A DNA stretch of 64,000 nt, taken from assembly GCF_011947365.2 (NCBI RefSeq), contig NZ_JAAVSH020000001.1:1036495-1100494 (forward strand), given 5' to 3'. Within the stretch, counting starts at the first letter, position 1. The number at the start of each line of letters is the position of its first letter. Shown piece after piece: positions 45,975 to 54,943 of the stretch. This DNA is from an endosymbiont of Lamellibrachia barhami (GTDB lineage: Bacteria > Pseudomonadota > Gammaproteobacteria > Chromatiales > Chromatiaceae). The position numbers and the translations under genes were made by a program. Under the pieces are notes generated by a model. It saw only the letters and a list, made by a program, of their open reading frames with translations, was not told the origin of the DNA and made no database searches.

Positions 45975-47984
45975 ATGCAAAAACAGAGACTTCAGTTTCT
46001 CACCTTGATTATGCTATCTCCCTTTTTCTGCACGGGACAGACAACAGCGTCCGGCTCGGAGATGGATCTGTTTGCACTGAATCTGGAGCAGTTGTTGGCG
46101 ATTGAGGTCTCCACTCTGAACAAGCGGCCTCAGTCACATTTCCAACTGCCGGCGGCGAGCTATATTCTCAACAGGAAAGAGATCAAGCGTTCGGGGGCGC
46201 TGACCATACCCGATCTGCTGGCGCGGGTTCCCGGCGTTTTCGTAAAGCAACTGTCAAGTGATTTCACTGCCGTTTCGGTGCGCAACGATGTGCAGGTCTT
46301 CAACACCAGTCTGCTGGTACTCATCGATGGCAATCCCTTCTATCTGCCAGTCACCAGCAACGCCTTCTGGTCTGCGCTGCCGGTGGCTGTGGAGGAGATT
46401 GAGCGGATCGAAGTGATCCGGGGCGATGGAGGCACCGCCTGGGGGACCAACTCATCGAGTGGCGTGGTCAATATCATCACCCGAACCGCCGCTACAGATC
46501 CAGGTAAGCAGGTGAGCGGTGTTGTGGGCAATAACGGTCTGCTGCGCACTCACGGCACGGTATCAAACGACGGATTGAAGCTCAACGCACATCTGGAACG
46601 GGGTAGTGGCTGGTCAGATGACCCCTCTTCTTACCGTAATGGCTACCTCTCTGCACACTACGAAAAGGATCTCTCCGAATGGCATGCCGTTCTTTCCGGG
46701 CGGCTGCTTGAGAAGCGCACATCCGATGTGGAGAGTCTCTATACCGGTACCCTTGAGGATGCAGGAAGCCACAGCTACAGCGCCACGCTCTCCATTTTAC
46801 GCGATTTCGGGGAAGACACGCTCTTTCTCAAGGCCTTTGTCTACGACTTTGGAACAGATGTGGCTGTGTCCAGCACACAGGATGTACGGCAAAAAACCTA
46901 CGATCTGGAGGCGAGCTATCTGCTTAGACACACCCTGTGGCAGCAAACTCAATTCGGTATCAACTATCGTCGCTACGTCTCAGAAATGGGGCCACAACCC
47001 TTTGTCAACCAGAGTGACGAGAGAATCAGCGACTCATTGGTCAGTCTGACCATCGACCACGAAAGCCGAATCAGCCAGCAGATGACGCTCAATCTCGGGC
47101 TACGCCATGAGCGGTTCAGCCTGCTTGCCGACGACGATGGAGTCTGGTCCTACAGTCTGCGGTTGTCACACCAACTCTCGGAACAGACAGTGGTCTGGGG
47201 CAGCGCGAATCAATCCTGGCAGTTGCCCTCTTATGCTCAGACCGATTTCGAGGCATTTGCAGGGGCTGCGGGATTCAGTCTCTTCTATCAGATTGGTAAT
47301 CCGGATCTACAGCCGGAGCGTAACCGAAGCCTCGAAATCGGCCTGCGCAATCGCTTTGCCGGGAACGGAACGCTCGACCTGAGCGCTTTCTACGGGCAGG
47401 TCCGTGATGAAGCCTTCGTTGACCCGTTGGCGATAACCGTCGAACCCGTCGGGCCGTTCACCCGCTTCAACCAGACCTATACCAACCACATCGAGAGCCG
47501 GTTGTGGGGGGTTGAGCTGCTGTTGGGTTGGGACGTCACCCAGGCGTTACATACTGATCTCGGCTTGACCTGGTTTCACAAAGAGTCCGATGTTCAGGAT
47601 GGTCGCTATCGGGGGGAGATCAACGAGCAGTACGCGCCGGAGTACAAGGTCACGCTCAACAGCCGTTACCGCTTCAGTGAAAAAACGGACCTCTCCCTGT
47701 TCCTGCTGTATGAGGCGGGACACAGCACTCAAGCCGCCACCCTCTATACTCCTACTGGCCAGACCGATGACCATTTTCGTCTGGATGGTAGTCTGAATCA
47801 CCACTTCTCGCCTCAAGGCAGCCTCTCACTTGGATTCAAGAATCTGTTCAATTCGGCAGTGGAGTGGGACTATCCTTTCGCCGTCGCCCAACCTGTTGAG
47901 GTTGAACCCAGTGTTTGGTTGAAACTGGGGGTTACCAGTTCGACTGATGAAACAGCCCACCCTGCAAAAGCGCGCAAGAGATAG
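45975..47984 (+). CDS. TonB-dependent receptor-like outer-membrane protein
   Basis: 669 residues with a signal peptide (about 1-27). LNLEQLLAIEVSTLNKRPQS precedes the plug domain, which has AASYILNRKEIKRSGALTIP, DLLARVPGVFV, VLIDGNPFY and the canonical IERIEVIRGDGGTAWGTNSS and GVVNIITR. The barrel follows with a final strand region near EPSVWLKLGV. The receptor belongs to the LEELLxIEV subgroup that often neighbours YfiR-family and signalling genes. A transported ligand is not evident. It ends inside the yfiR-like gene (38-base overlap), which ties it to the signalling operon. Confidence 0.92.
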   Translation: MQKQRLQFLTLIMLSPFFCTGQTTASGSEMDLFALNLEQLLAIEVSTLNKRPQSHFQLPAASYILNRKEIKRSGALTIPDLLARVPGVFVKQLSSDFTAVSVRNDVQVFNTSLLVLIDGNPFYLPVTSNAFWSALPVAVEEIERIEVIRGDGGTAWGTNSSSGVVNIITRTAATDPGKQVSGVVGNNGLLRTHGTVSNDGLKLNAHLERGSGWSDDPSSYRNGYLSAHYEKDLSEWHAVLSGRLLEKRTSDVESLYTGTLEDAGSHSYSATLSILRDFGEDTLFLKAFVYDFGTDVAVSSTQDVRQKTYDLEASYLLRHTLWQQTQFGINYRRYVSEMGPQPFVNQSDERISDSLVSLTIDHESRISQQMTLNLGLRHERFSLLADDDGVWSYSLRLSHQLSEQTVVWGSANQSWQLPSYAQTDFEAFAGAAGFSLFYQIGNPDLQPERNRSLEIGLRNRFAGNGTLDLSAFYGQVRDEAFVDPLAITVEPVGPFTRFNQTYTNHIESRLWGVELLLGWDVTQALHTDLGLTWFHKESDVQDGRYRGEINEQYAPEYKVTLNSRYRFSEKTDLSLFLLYEAGHSTQAATLYTPTGQTDDHFRLDGSLNHHFSPQGSLSLGFKNLFNSAVEWDYPFAVAQPVEVEPSVWLKLGVTSSTDETAHPAKARKR

Positions 47985-48522
47985 AGGATTGATTTCCCTG
48001 TTGTTGTTTCTCATGACATTCACAGGCGATTTTGCCATCGCCGGTTCCGACACCTCTGATGAATACGCCGTCAAAGCGGCCATGATCTTCAACCTTCCCG
48101 GATTTACTCACTGGCCCGAACGGGCACTTTCCGAGTCATCGGGCACACTGGATCTATGTGTTGTGACCAACGACAGGGTGAGGGGGGGTCTTGCCGGTCT
48201 TGATGGGAGAGCCGTTGGCAAACGTCGTTTCCGAATAAGAACGGTGGACACTGAAATGAAATTTGCAGGTTGTGATCTGCTTTTTGTCAGCCGCACAGAA
48301 CAACACAAGCTATCCCACATCTTCAGGCGCGTTGAGGGGCAACCCATATTGACCATCGGAGAGACAGATGAGTTCGTGGAAACCGGCGGCATGATCAGTC
48401 TGATCACAATGGCACAAAAGGTAAAACTTAAGGTAAATCTCAATGCTGTCCGCCAAGCGGGTATGAAGCTCAACTCCAGATTGCTGAGATTGGCAACCAT
48501 TGTGGAGAACCGGAATGAGTAG
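47947..48522 (+). CDS. YfiR-family periplasmic protein (DUF4154)
   Basis: 191 residues. A signal peptide (about 15-33, FTGDFAIAG) is followed by the YfiR domain: EYAVKAAMIFNLPGFTHWPE near 40-59, LDLCVVTNDRVRGGLAGLDG near 75, CDLLFVSRTEQHKLSHIF, GQPILTIGETDEFVETGGMI and KLKVNLNAVRQAGMKLNSRL near the end. In Pseudomonas, YfiR is the redox-sensitive repressor of the CHASE8 protein YfiN. Here it overlaps the CHASE8 kinase gene downstream (8 bases) and the receptor upstream, so it is placed to repress the kinase instead. Confidence 0.93.
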   Translation: MKQPTLQKRARDRGLISLLLFLMTFTGDFAIAGSDTSDEYAVKAAMIFNLPGFTHWPERALSESSGTLDLCVVTNDRVRGGLAGLDGRAVGKRRFRIRTVDTEMKFAGCDLLFVSRTEQHKLSHIFRRVEGQPILTIGETDEFVETGGMISLITMAQKVKLKVNLNAVRQAGMKLNSRLLRLATIVENRNE

Positions 48523-50122
48523 AATCTGGGCGATCCAGCGTTGGCGTGATACTTCGATCCACACCAAGTTGATCCTGGTGATGGGGATTGTCGCGGCTGT
48601 TACGCTGCTGCTCTCATCAACAGCTATCGGCATCGGCGAATGGCATCGTGAACAGCAGAAATCCCGCGAAGAGTTGACCGAACTGGCCAGTGTGATTGCC
48701 TGGAACAGCGCTGCGGCCCTGGCGTTCAATGACAGGGAGACTGCGATATCAACCTTGGGCTCGCTTTCCATCCGCTCAGAGATCGAGGCAGCGCTTCTCA
48801 TACTCCCGAAGAGTGGGGTCTTTGCCGCTTTCAATCCAGGTGGTATCGATACAGAGTGGGTGCACGACTCCCTGGCTCGACATGAAACGAACCAGGAGGA
48901 TGATGTGGAGATACCCGATCCACAGGATGTCCTGCCAGGAGCCCGGTCACACAACCATTGGCATTTCTCCGTGCCCGTTGTATTGCATGAAAACTTGATC
49001 GGAGAGCTTCACATCATCTACCGGCCTTCGAGAATCATCGATCATATGAGCGAGTATCTGGCCAGTCTGGCCACGGTTGCCGCAATAACCTTCCTGGTGG
49101 TCATCCTGCTGGCCTCATGGCTGCAAAAGCTCTTTTCTGCACCGCTACAGAATCTGCTCGAAACTATCAGGGAGATATCTCACAAAAGAGACTTCGGCAT
49201 CCGTATCGTCGCTGCAGGTAACGATGAATTTGGCAAGCTCACGCATAGCTTCAACCGGATGATCGATGAGATTCAGCAGCGGGAAACCGAACTTGAAGGG
49301 CACCGAAAACACCTCGCACAGGAGGTGGAACGGCGTACTCAAGAACTGACGGAAACGCTGGAACAAGCTGAATTCGCCAATCAGGCCAAGTCCATATTTC
49401 TGGCCAATATGTCTCATGAACTGCGCACCCCGATGCATGCCATTCTCAGTTTCTCTTCATTCGGTCTGAAAAAAGGAGAAACCGCAGAGCGGCAAAAACT
49501 GATCGAGTACTTTACCCATATTCAGACAAGTGGCAACCGGCTACTGATACTGCTCAACGACCTGCTGGATCTGTCCAAGCTGGAAGCGGGACGCATGACA
49601 CTGGAATATCGGCTGCATGATTTAAAGAGTGTGGCAGAAGATACCATTCACGAGCTGCGGGGACACATTGCAGATCAAGGCGTGTTGTGTGAACTCCTGC
49701 CCTCGGAAACAGATACCCTGGGAAAGTTCGATGCCCTGCGCATCGGCCAGGTGATAACCAACCTGCTCTCCAATGCCATCAAGTTCACTGCTACCGGGGG
49801 ACATATCCTGATCTCTATCAGTCAGGAGATTCTGGAGATTAACGGCCATGAGATACCTGGGCTGCAGCTGAACGTTCTTGATCGGGGCGTTGGCATCCCG
49901 GAAGCAGAATTGGATACTATCTTCGATAAATTCATCCAGAGCAGCAAGACCCGCACCGGGGCTGGAGGCACCGGCCTGGGGTTGGCGATCAGCAAAGAGA
50001 TCATTGAGGCGCATGCAGGACGGATCTGGGCTGAAAACAACTTGGAACAGGGGGCGCAGTTCCACTTTCTGATCCCGGTCACTCCCCTCATCTATCCTAC
50101 AGAGGAAAACAGAGCACAGTGA
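48515..50122 (+). CDS. CHASE8-HAMP sensor histidine kinase
   Basis: 535 residues from the ATG at 48515. TM1 (about 17-38) and TM2 (about 185-207) flank a periplasmic domain. Its start, LASVIAWNSAAALAFNDRET, matches the CHASE8 domain of YfiN-type proteins, the target of YfiR. HAMP (about 208-262) and a coiled coil follow, then SHELRTPMHAILSFSSFG with His near 300. The HATPase has LLSNAIKFTATGG, VLDRGVGIPEAELD and GTGLGLAISKEIIEAHAG. No receiver or GGDEF domain is attached, so the output must pass to a separate regulator. Confidence 0.93.
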   Translation: MSRIWAIQRWRDTSIHTKLILVMGIVAAVTLLLSSTAIGIGEWHREQQKSREELTELASVIAWNSAAALAFNDRETAISTLGSLSIRSEIEAALLILPKSGVFAAFNPGGIDTEWVHDSLARHETNQEDDVEIPDPQDVLPGARSHNHWHFSVPVVLHENLIGELHIIYRPSRIIDHMSEYLASLATVAAITFLVVILLASWLQKLFSAPLQNLLETIREISHKRDFGIRIVAAGNDEFGKLTHSFNRMIDEIQQRETELEGHRKHLAQEVERRTQELTETLEQAEFANQAKSIFLANMSHELRTPMHAILSFSSFGLKKGETAERQKLIEYFTHIQTSGNRLLILLNDLLDLSKLEAGRMTLEYRLHDLKSVAEDTIHELRGHIADQGVLCELLPSETDTLGKFDALRIGQVITNLLSNAIKFTATGGHILISISQEILEINGHEIPGLQLNVLDRGVGIPEAELDTIFDKFIQSSKTRTGAGGTGLGLAISKEIIEAHAGRIWAENNLEQGAQFHFLIPVTPLIYPTEENRAQ

Positions 50123-50634
50123 GCATGCGACTATTTCAACCTCACTCTGAACTGATCTCCCTGAGCAAGGAGCAGCAGCGACAGGTTGATCAAGCGGGCA
50201 GTATTGACCTTGGTCGGCGCTCAGGTGTCATCGCGTTGGCCTATCCAGTGATTCTCGGCATTCTTGTACTGGGTAACCCAGAACTGTACGTCAAAATGGA
50301 TCTTTTAAGCCTGGTGGTTTTCAGCCTGCTCCTGGTCAGCTCGGTCAGGTTTATCTATGGTCGCCGGCTCGCTCAGGCCACTGATAAAAACATCGATGGG
50401 CTAAGGCTTCGATACGTTTTATGGACCCTGGGAACGGTACTGCTGATTGGCGTGATGCTCTGCCTAATTGTGCTCGTTACCGAACTCTCGCTGGAGGGTA
50501 TGACTGCGATTGTGATCGGCCTGGGAATATGCGCCGGCGCCTTGGCTACAATGAATCTCTATCAACTGCCGTGGGCCTTTTTTCAGTTTCTGATACCTGC
50601 GTCCGACAACCGGGAAAATCTGGGAACTGATTAA
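50119..50634 (+). CDS. Four-helix membrane protein in the signalling locus
   Basis: 171 residues from GTG at 50119, overlapping the kinase stop (ATG at 50125 is an alternative). Helices lie about 38-52 (GVIALAYPVILGILVLG), 60-78, 98-118 and 122-142, with a short polar N-terminus. The shape recalls the membrane sensor half (MASE-like) of cyclases or kinases lacking any output domain. No family is recognised. The following 240 bases to the next regulator have no ORF. Confidence 0.65.
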   Translation: MSMRLFQPHSELISLSKEQQRQVDQAGSIDLGRRSGVIALAYPVILGILVLGNPELYVKMDLLSLVVFSLLLVSSVRFIYGRRLAQATDKNIDGLRLRYVLWTLGTVLLIGVMLCLIVLVTELSLEGMTAIVIGLGICAGALATMNLYQLPWAFFQFLIPASDNRENLGTD

Positions 50635-50877
50635 AGGAAAATCGTGAGATGCCGATAATTCTTGCATTCAGAATTTAAAACCAAGGAACCCCTGATTAAT
50701 TGAGTTACTGTCATCCAGACCGCAGGGAGAGATCTCAAACCACCCTGCTATCAATAGGTTACGAGGGTTAACAGTTCTCGCTATGCTCAAGCAGTGCTAC
50801 ACGGATATCGCGTTTACAAACCTAAGGATGGAGATGGCAATTAATCAGAGGATCCAAAAGTTATGGGAACATAAAAA

Positions 50878-52035
50878 ATGGAAGAGCAAATAAAGACCCA
50901 ACCCCTGATTCTTGGTGTTGACGATGAACCCCTTAACCAAGTCATTCTCGAAGAGCTTCTGTCCAATGAATTTGAACTGATATCCGTAGAAAATGGCCAG
51001 GCTTGCATCGAAGCCGTGTCAACCCGCAAGCCCGACTTGATCATCATGGATGTCAACATGCCGGTACTGAACGGGTTGGAAACCTGCCGCCGACTCCGTC
51101 AAGACCCTGGCTGCAGCGAAATCCCGATCATTTTTGTATCGGCTCTGGCATCATCCGAAGAACGCCTGGCAGGGTATGAAGCAGGCGCTGATGACTACAT
51201 TACCAAGCCATTTGATGAAGATGAGCTTAAAGCCAAAATTTGCATTGCACTAAAAAACAACGAGCTGAAGAATAGTCTGCGCAACTCTTCTCAGGATGCC
51301 ATGCAGATGGCGATGATGGCCATGAGCAGTGCCGCAGAGTTCGGGGTGATTTTAAGGTTTTTCCAGAACAGTTTTACCAGCAAGGATTTCACCGAACTTG
51401 GGCAGCAAGTCTTTTCTGTTCTGGATGAATATGGGTTATCCGGAAGCCTGATAATGAAACAGCAGCAGGCGCACCTCTTCATCACGAAAGATGGGCTGGA
51501 TCGCCCTTTGGAGCAGTCAGTGCTGGAAAACCTGATTGGCGGGCAGCGCATCTTCGAGTTTGGCAGCCGAGCCGTCTTCAATGGTGAGAGGGCATCACTG
51601 CTGATCCGCAGTATGCCTCATGATGATGGAGAAAAGGTGGGGCGTCTGAAGGACACCCTTGCGGTGCTGATTGAGGGTGTGGATGCCAGAATCAAGGGCA
51701 TAGAGACCGAGCAGAAACTCTACAGGCGTCAACAGGAACTCTCCGAGGTCATTGAAATGGCCAAACAGAGCCTTGCCGGGATCGACAGCAAACATAAGCA
51801 GCAGCGCATAGAGAATGCCCAGATACTCTCTGATATGGGGGTAGACATAGAGAGATCCTTCATGCATCTGGGTCTTTCAGAAGAGCAGGAGAAGGCGCTC
51901 ATGGAGATGGTCACTGACACAGAAGCCAAGACTGATGCCTTGTACGAGGCCGGGCTGAAGCTGGATGAGCAGTTTGGAAATATCATGCTCCGTCTCAACT
52001 CTTCATTGAAGGAAAACACTGAAACTGGCAGATAA
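50878..52035 (+). CDS. Response regulator with GAF-like and coiled-coil output
   Basis: 385 residues. The receiver (about 10-128) has GVDDEPLNQ, phospho-acceptor Asp in LIIMDVNMPVLNG (near 60) and Lys in DYITKPFDED. The rest has no DNA-binding or enzymatic domain: a region about 160-285 (FTELGQQVFSVLDEYGLSGS, RASLLIRSMPHDDGEKVGRL) looks like a GAF-type fold, followed by long helices to the end (EQKLYRRQQELSEVIEMAKQ). It could be a phospho-dependent scaffold or adaptor. It is in line with the kinase genes after 240 non-coding bases. Confidence 0.88.
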   Translation: MEEQIKTQPLILGVDDEPLNQVILEELLSNEFELISVENGQACIEAVSTRKPDLIIMDVNMPVLNGLETCRRLRQDPGCSEIPIIFVSALASSEERLAGYEAGADDYITKPFDEDELKAKICIALKNNELKNSLRNSSQDAMQMAMMAMSSAAEFGVILRFFQNSFTSKDFTELGQQVFSVLDEYGLSGSLIMKQQQAHLFITKDGLDRPLEQSVLENLIGGQRIFEFGSRAVFNGERASLLIRSMPHDDGEKVGRLKDTLAVLIEGVDARIKGIETEQKLYRRQQELSEVIEMAKQSLAGIDSKHKQQRIENAQILSDMGVDIERSFMHLGLSEEQEKALMEMVTDTEAKTDALYEAGLKLDEQFGNIMLRLNSSLKENTETGR

Positions 52036-52108
52036 AACGCCACGCTGGGGTCTGGCCGATATAGGGTTTTATCGCTGCCGACAAAACAGGCAGAATGACC
52101 ACCTGCGC

Positions 52109-53170
52109 TTATGGATCGGCATGCTGCTCACGGATATCGACCAGCTGATCCAGAATGGTGTTGAAGGCGGTGACCAGGGTTGGATCGAAGTGGATGCCGG
52201 ACTGCTCATTGATCAGTTTCATCGCGTTCTCAATCGGCCAGGCGGGCTTGTAGGGTCGAGACATGGTCAGAGCATCGAATACGTCGGCAACAGCAACTAT
52301 ACGGCCTTTGATCGAAATCTGATGACCTTTCAGTCTTTTTGGATACCCGCTGCCATCCCATTTTTCATGGTGTGTCAGCGCGATGGTACGGGCACATTCG
52401 ATGAGCGGGTTGGAACCACCCCGGAGAATTTTGGCGCCGATGCTGGTATGTGTCTTCATTATATCCCACTCATCAGCATCCAGCTTTTCCGGTTTCAGCA
52501 GGATCTTGTCTGGAATACCAATCTTGCCGATATCATGCATTGGCGCTGCATAGAGTATCCGTTCCGCCTCCTCCGCACTCAACCCGATCTGTAGGGCAAG
52601 CAGCCTGGAGTAGTGTCCAACACGAACAGTGTGTTCTCCCGTTTCGGTATCACGGAACTCAGCAGCATATCCCAGGCGTTTGACGATCTCCGCCTGGGTT
52701 TCCAATAGCTCTCTGGTTTTTGCTCTGACCGCACGCTCCAGGGTCGAACTGTAGTGAGTGACCAGTTTATGGGCGAGAGATACTTCAAGCAGATTGTAGG
52801 CACGGCTCAATACCTCTTCGCTGTCGAACGGTTTGACCAGGAAATCCTTGGCGCCTCCCCGCAGGGCCCGCAAGCGCGTCTCCCGATCACCTATTGCAGT
52901 GAGTACAAGCACCGGCGGTTGGGGTTCGTACTTCAGCTCGCTGAATTGCGACATTACCTCGAACCCGTCCATATCCGGCATGTTGAGATCCAACAGTACC
53001 AGATCGAAGCGTTGCTGCTTGAAAATCGCTACGGCCTCTTTCGGGTCTGTAGTGGATTGGACGTTTGGGTAGCCGGCGTTCTCAAAAATCTCTTCCATCA
53101 CGAGGAGATTCAGTGGTTCGTCATCAACTACCAGAATCTGCCCGGCTTTGATTTCCGACTTGGTGATCAT
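52109..53170 (-). CDS. HD-GYP response regulator (c-di-GMP phosphodiesterase type)
   Basis: 353 residues of RpfG layout. The receiver has VVDDEPLNLLV, phospho-acceptor Asp in LVLLDLNMPDMDG (near 60) and Lys in FLVKPFDSEE. The HD-GYP domain (about 165-345) is intact: AAPMHDIGKIGIPDKI near 208-223, HTSIGAKIL, then HHEKWDGSGYPKRLKG near 263-278 and ADVFDALTMSRPYK. All metal ligands expected for an active enzyme are seen, so c-di-GMP hydrolysis is likely. It faces the signalling operon, 74 bases from its last stop. Confidence 0.95.
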   Translation of the reverse strand: MITKSEIKAGQILVVDDEPLNLLVMEEIFENAGYPNVQSTTDPKEAVAIFKQQRFDLVLLDLNMPDMDGFEVMSQFSELKYEPQPPVLVLTAIGDRETRLRALRGGAKDFLVKPFDSEEVLSRAYNLLEVSLAHKLVTHYSSTLERAVRAKTRELLETQAEIVKRLGYAAEFRDTETGEHTVRVGHYSRLLALQIGLSAEEAERILYAAPMHDIGKIGIPDKILLKPEKLDADEWDIMKTHTSIGAKILRGGSNPLIECARTIALTHHEKWDGSGYPKRLKGHQISIKGRIVAVADVFDALTMSRPYKPAWPIENAMKLINEQSGIHFDPTLVTAFNTILDQLVDIREQHADP

Positions 53171-53333
53171 GCTTATCCCATCATCATATTGGTACGGTAA
53201 TCAATTACTACTCGCCCTGCGGGTGCAGTTTGAGTGATTTGACGAATATGAATTTGTTGCTTTGTTTAATGGATGTTTTGTACATTGTCGAAAATAGTGA
53301 TTGGTTAATGATAACTAACCGAGTTGAAATAGA

Positions 53334-53690
53334 TTGATAATCATAGCAAATGTTTTGGTAGGTTTTGTCGCCTTTCTTCATGTTTCTTTCCTTGTTCTCG
53401 AAATGTTCCTTTGGGATAAATCAGTTGGTCTGAGGACATTTGGACATACTAGGGAATTTGCCAGAGTATCAAAGACTCTCGCAATGAATCAGGGACTGTA
53501 TAACGGGTTTCTGGCAGCTGGACTTGTGTGGGGTCTTAGCCTGGGATTGGCAGGGGATTCTACCAAGATCTTTTTTTTGGGTTGCGTAGTGATTGCTGGA
53601 ATCTTCGGTGGAATAACAGCAAGTCAAAAAATACTGTTGTTTCAGGCGTTACCGGCGGTTTTGGCCCTCGCTGCTCTATTTCTTACTTGA
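53334..53690 (+). CDS. DUF1304 membrane protein
   Basis: 118 residues with four helices. It begins at TTG 53334 (LIIANVLVGFVAFLHVSFLV once read as Met). The family core is VLEMFLWDKSVGLRTFGHTR, then MNQGLYNGFLAAGLVWGL near 50-67, which is highly typical of DUF1304. Function unknown. Weak start context; the N-terminal TTG is chosen because the family alignment demands about this length. It stands alone in the strand. Confidence 0.88.
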   Translation: MIIIANVLVGFVAFLHVSFLVLEMFLWDKSVGLRTFGHTREFARVSKTLAMNQGLYNGFLAAGLVWGLSLGLAGDSTKIFFLGCVVIAGIFGGITASQKILLFQALPAVLALAALFLT

Positions 53691-53824
53691 GCGCACCAAA
53701 TTTTCCAGGCTGCCGATCAAGGGATGGCCTTGCAATCATTAACCAGCGCCCATCCAACAACCCATATCCAACCACAAATAACACGAGGCGCATGAAGATA
53801 AAAGATTGATATAACGGCATATTT

Positions 53825-53852
53825 TCTTTATGTTCTTCGTGCGCTTCGTGGT
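53825..53852. repeat. Degenerate CACGAAG-type tandem motif
   Basis: On the minus strand the stretch reads ACCACGAAGCGCACGAAGAA followed by CATAAAG: three CACGAAG-like units spaced nine bases apart. Such units are widespread in environmental genomes and give spurious HEEHE-type ORFs. It lies between the DUF1304 and lpxC genes. Confidence 0.45.
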
Positions 53853-53883
53853 AAAAACAGTGTTTTCGGACGGATGCCATCAA

Positions 53884-54849
53884 CTATAGGACCTGTCGAA
53901 TATTCTCCTGTTTCAAAAACACCTCCTCACTTTCCTGTTCTGCATGAATGGGCTCTCCAAATAGCTGTTGAAATTCATCGACGGCAATGTAGGACCAGGC
54001 AGAGCGGTCACTGAATAACTGCTTCATCAAGGCATGATTGAGCGAATGGCCTGGTTTGTAGGCGTAGTAGTGACCGAATATCGGTACGCCCGCAAGCGCA
54101 AGATCACCAAAAGCGTCGAGCACTTTGTGGCGCACAAACTCGTTGTCGTAACGCAGTCCACCCTCATTGACGATGCGTTCTCCATCCACCAGTATTGCGT
54201 TGTTCAACGACCCCCCCAGGGCGAGTCCACGACTCCGCAGCCCATTCAATTGTTGGGCGAAGCCAAAAGTCCTTGCTCTTGCGATATCGTTTCTGAACGC
54301 TTCATTCACCAACTCCACGGAGAATGTCTGCGCGCCGACCGCAGTACCTGGAAAATCGATGGCAATGGTAATCCTGGGCGTGGGATGTGGCATGAGGATG
54401 GCGAACTTGTCACCCTCGCGTACCTCAATCGGCCGCTGTACCCATATCGCATGCCGGGGCGCACTCTGTTTCCGGGTACCGATACGCTCGATGGTGGTAG
54501 CGAAAGGTGCCGCACTGCCGTCCATGATTGGGACTTCCGGACCATCCACTTCAACCAAAGCGTTATCCACGCCGCAGCCGAAAAGGGCGGCCATCAGATG
54601 TTCTACCGTATCGACGGTTGTTCCCTGTTTATTCATCAGCGTCGTTGACATGGTTGTGGCCTGCACGTTGTACCAACGTGCAGGGATCAAACCGGTGCCA
54701 GCTTCAACATCTTTGCGCAGAAAGTAGATTCCACTGCTGTCCATGCTCGGTTTAAGTGTGATCTTGGCTCTTTTGCCGCTATGCAAACCGATACCCACGA
54801 AACTGATAGGTTCCCGAAGGGTTTTCTGGTATTGGATATGATGGTTCAC
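53884..54849 (-). CDS. lpxC: UDP-3-O-acyl-N-acetylglucosamine deacetylase LpxC
   Basis: 321 residues from the GTG at 54849, with a perfect AGGAGGTG six bases before it. LpxC makes the committed step of lipid A synthesis. Zinc ligands are His84 in TVEHLMAALFG and His241/Asp245 in RHKVLDAFGD, with GHYYAYKPGHSLNH following. The N-terminus reads FVGIGLHSGKRAKITLKP. The gene is not in a dcw cluster, so it may be a relocated or second copy. The ribosome site is buried in a hairpin (54854-54889), a hint of translational control. Confidence 0.93.
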   Translation of the reverse strand: MNHHIQYQKTLREPISFVGIGLHSGKRAKITLKPSMDSSGIYFLRKDVEAGTGLIPARWYNVQATTMSTTLMNKQGTTVDTVEHLMAALFGCGVDNALVEVDGPEVPIMDGSAAPFATTIERIGTRKQSAPRHAIWVQRPIEVREGDKFAILMPHPTPRITIAIDFPGTAVGAQTFSVELVNEAFRNDIARARTFGFAQQLNGLRSRGLALGGSLNNAILVDGERIVNEGGLRYDNEFVRHKVLDAFGDLALAGVPIFGHYYAYKPGHSLNHALMKQLFSDRSAWSYIAVDEFQQLFGEPIHAEQESEEVFLKQENIRQVL

Positions 54850-54853
54850 GGCG

Positions 54854-54889
54854 CACCTCCTAGTGTCATGCTCAACACTAAAGGAGGTG
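54854..54889 (-). promoter_or_regulatory. Hairpin that sequesters the lpxC Shine-Dalgarno
   Basis: On the minus strand, CACCTCCT-TT-AGTGT pairs with ACACT-AGGAGGTG around an 8-base loop (TGAGCATG): 13 base pairs with a two-base bulge. The 3' arm is the full Shine-Dalgarno of lpxC, so the closed form would block ribosome entry. No T-run follows, so it is not a terminator. Confidence 0.75.
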
Positions 54890-54943
54890 GTTAAACTGAG
54901 CTGGTCCCTTACCGCCAATCACATGTCTGAAGGCGTCACTCGA

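Noticed and set aside
53683..53883. 66-codon minus-strand ORF with HEAHEEHKE
   Set aside because: This pattern is a well-known spurious translation of CACGAAG-type repeats.
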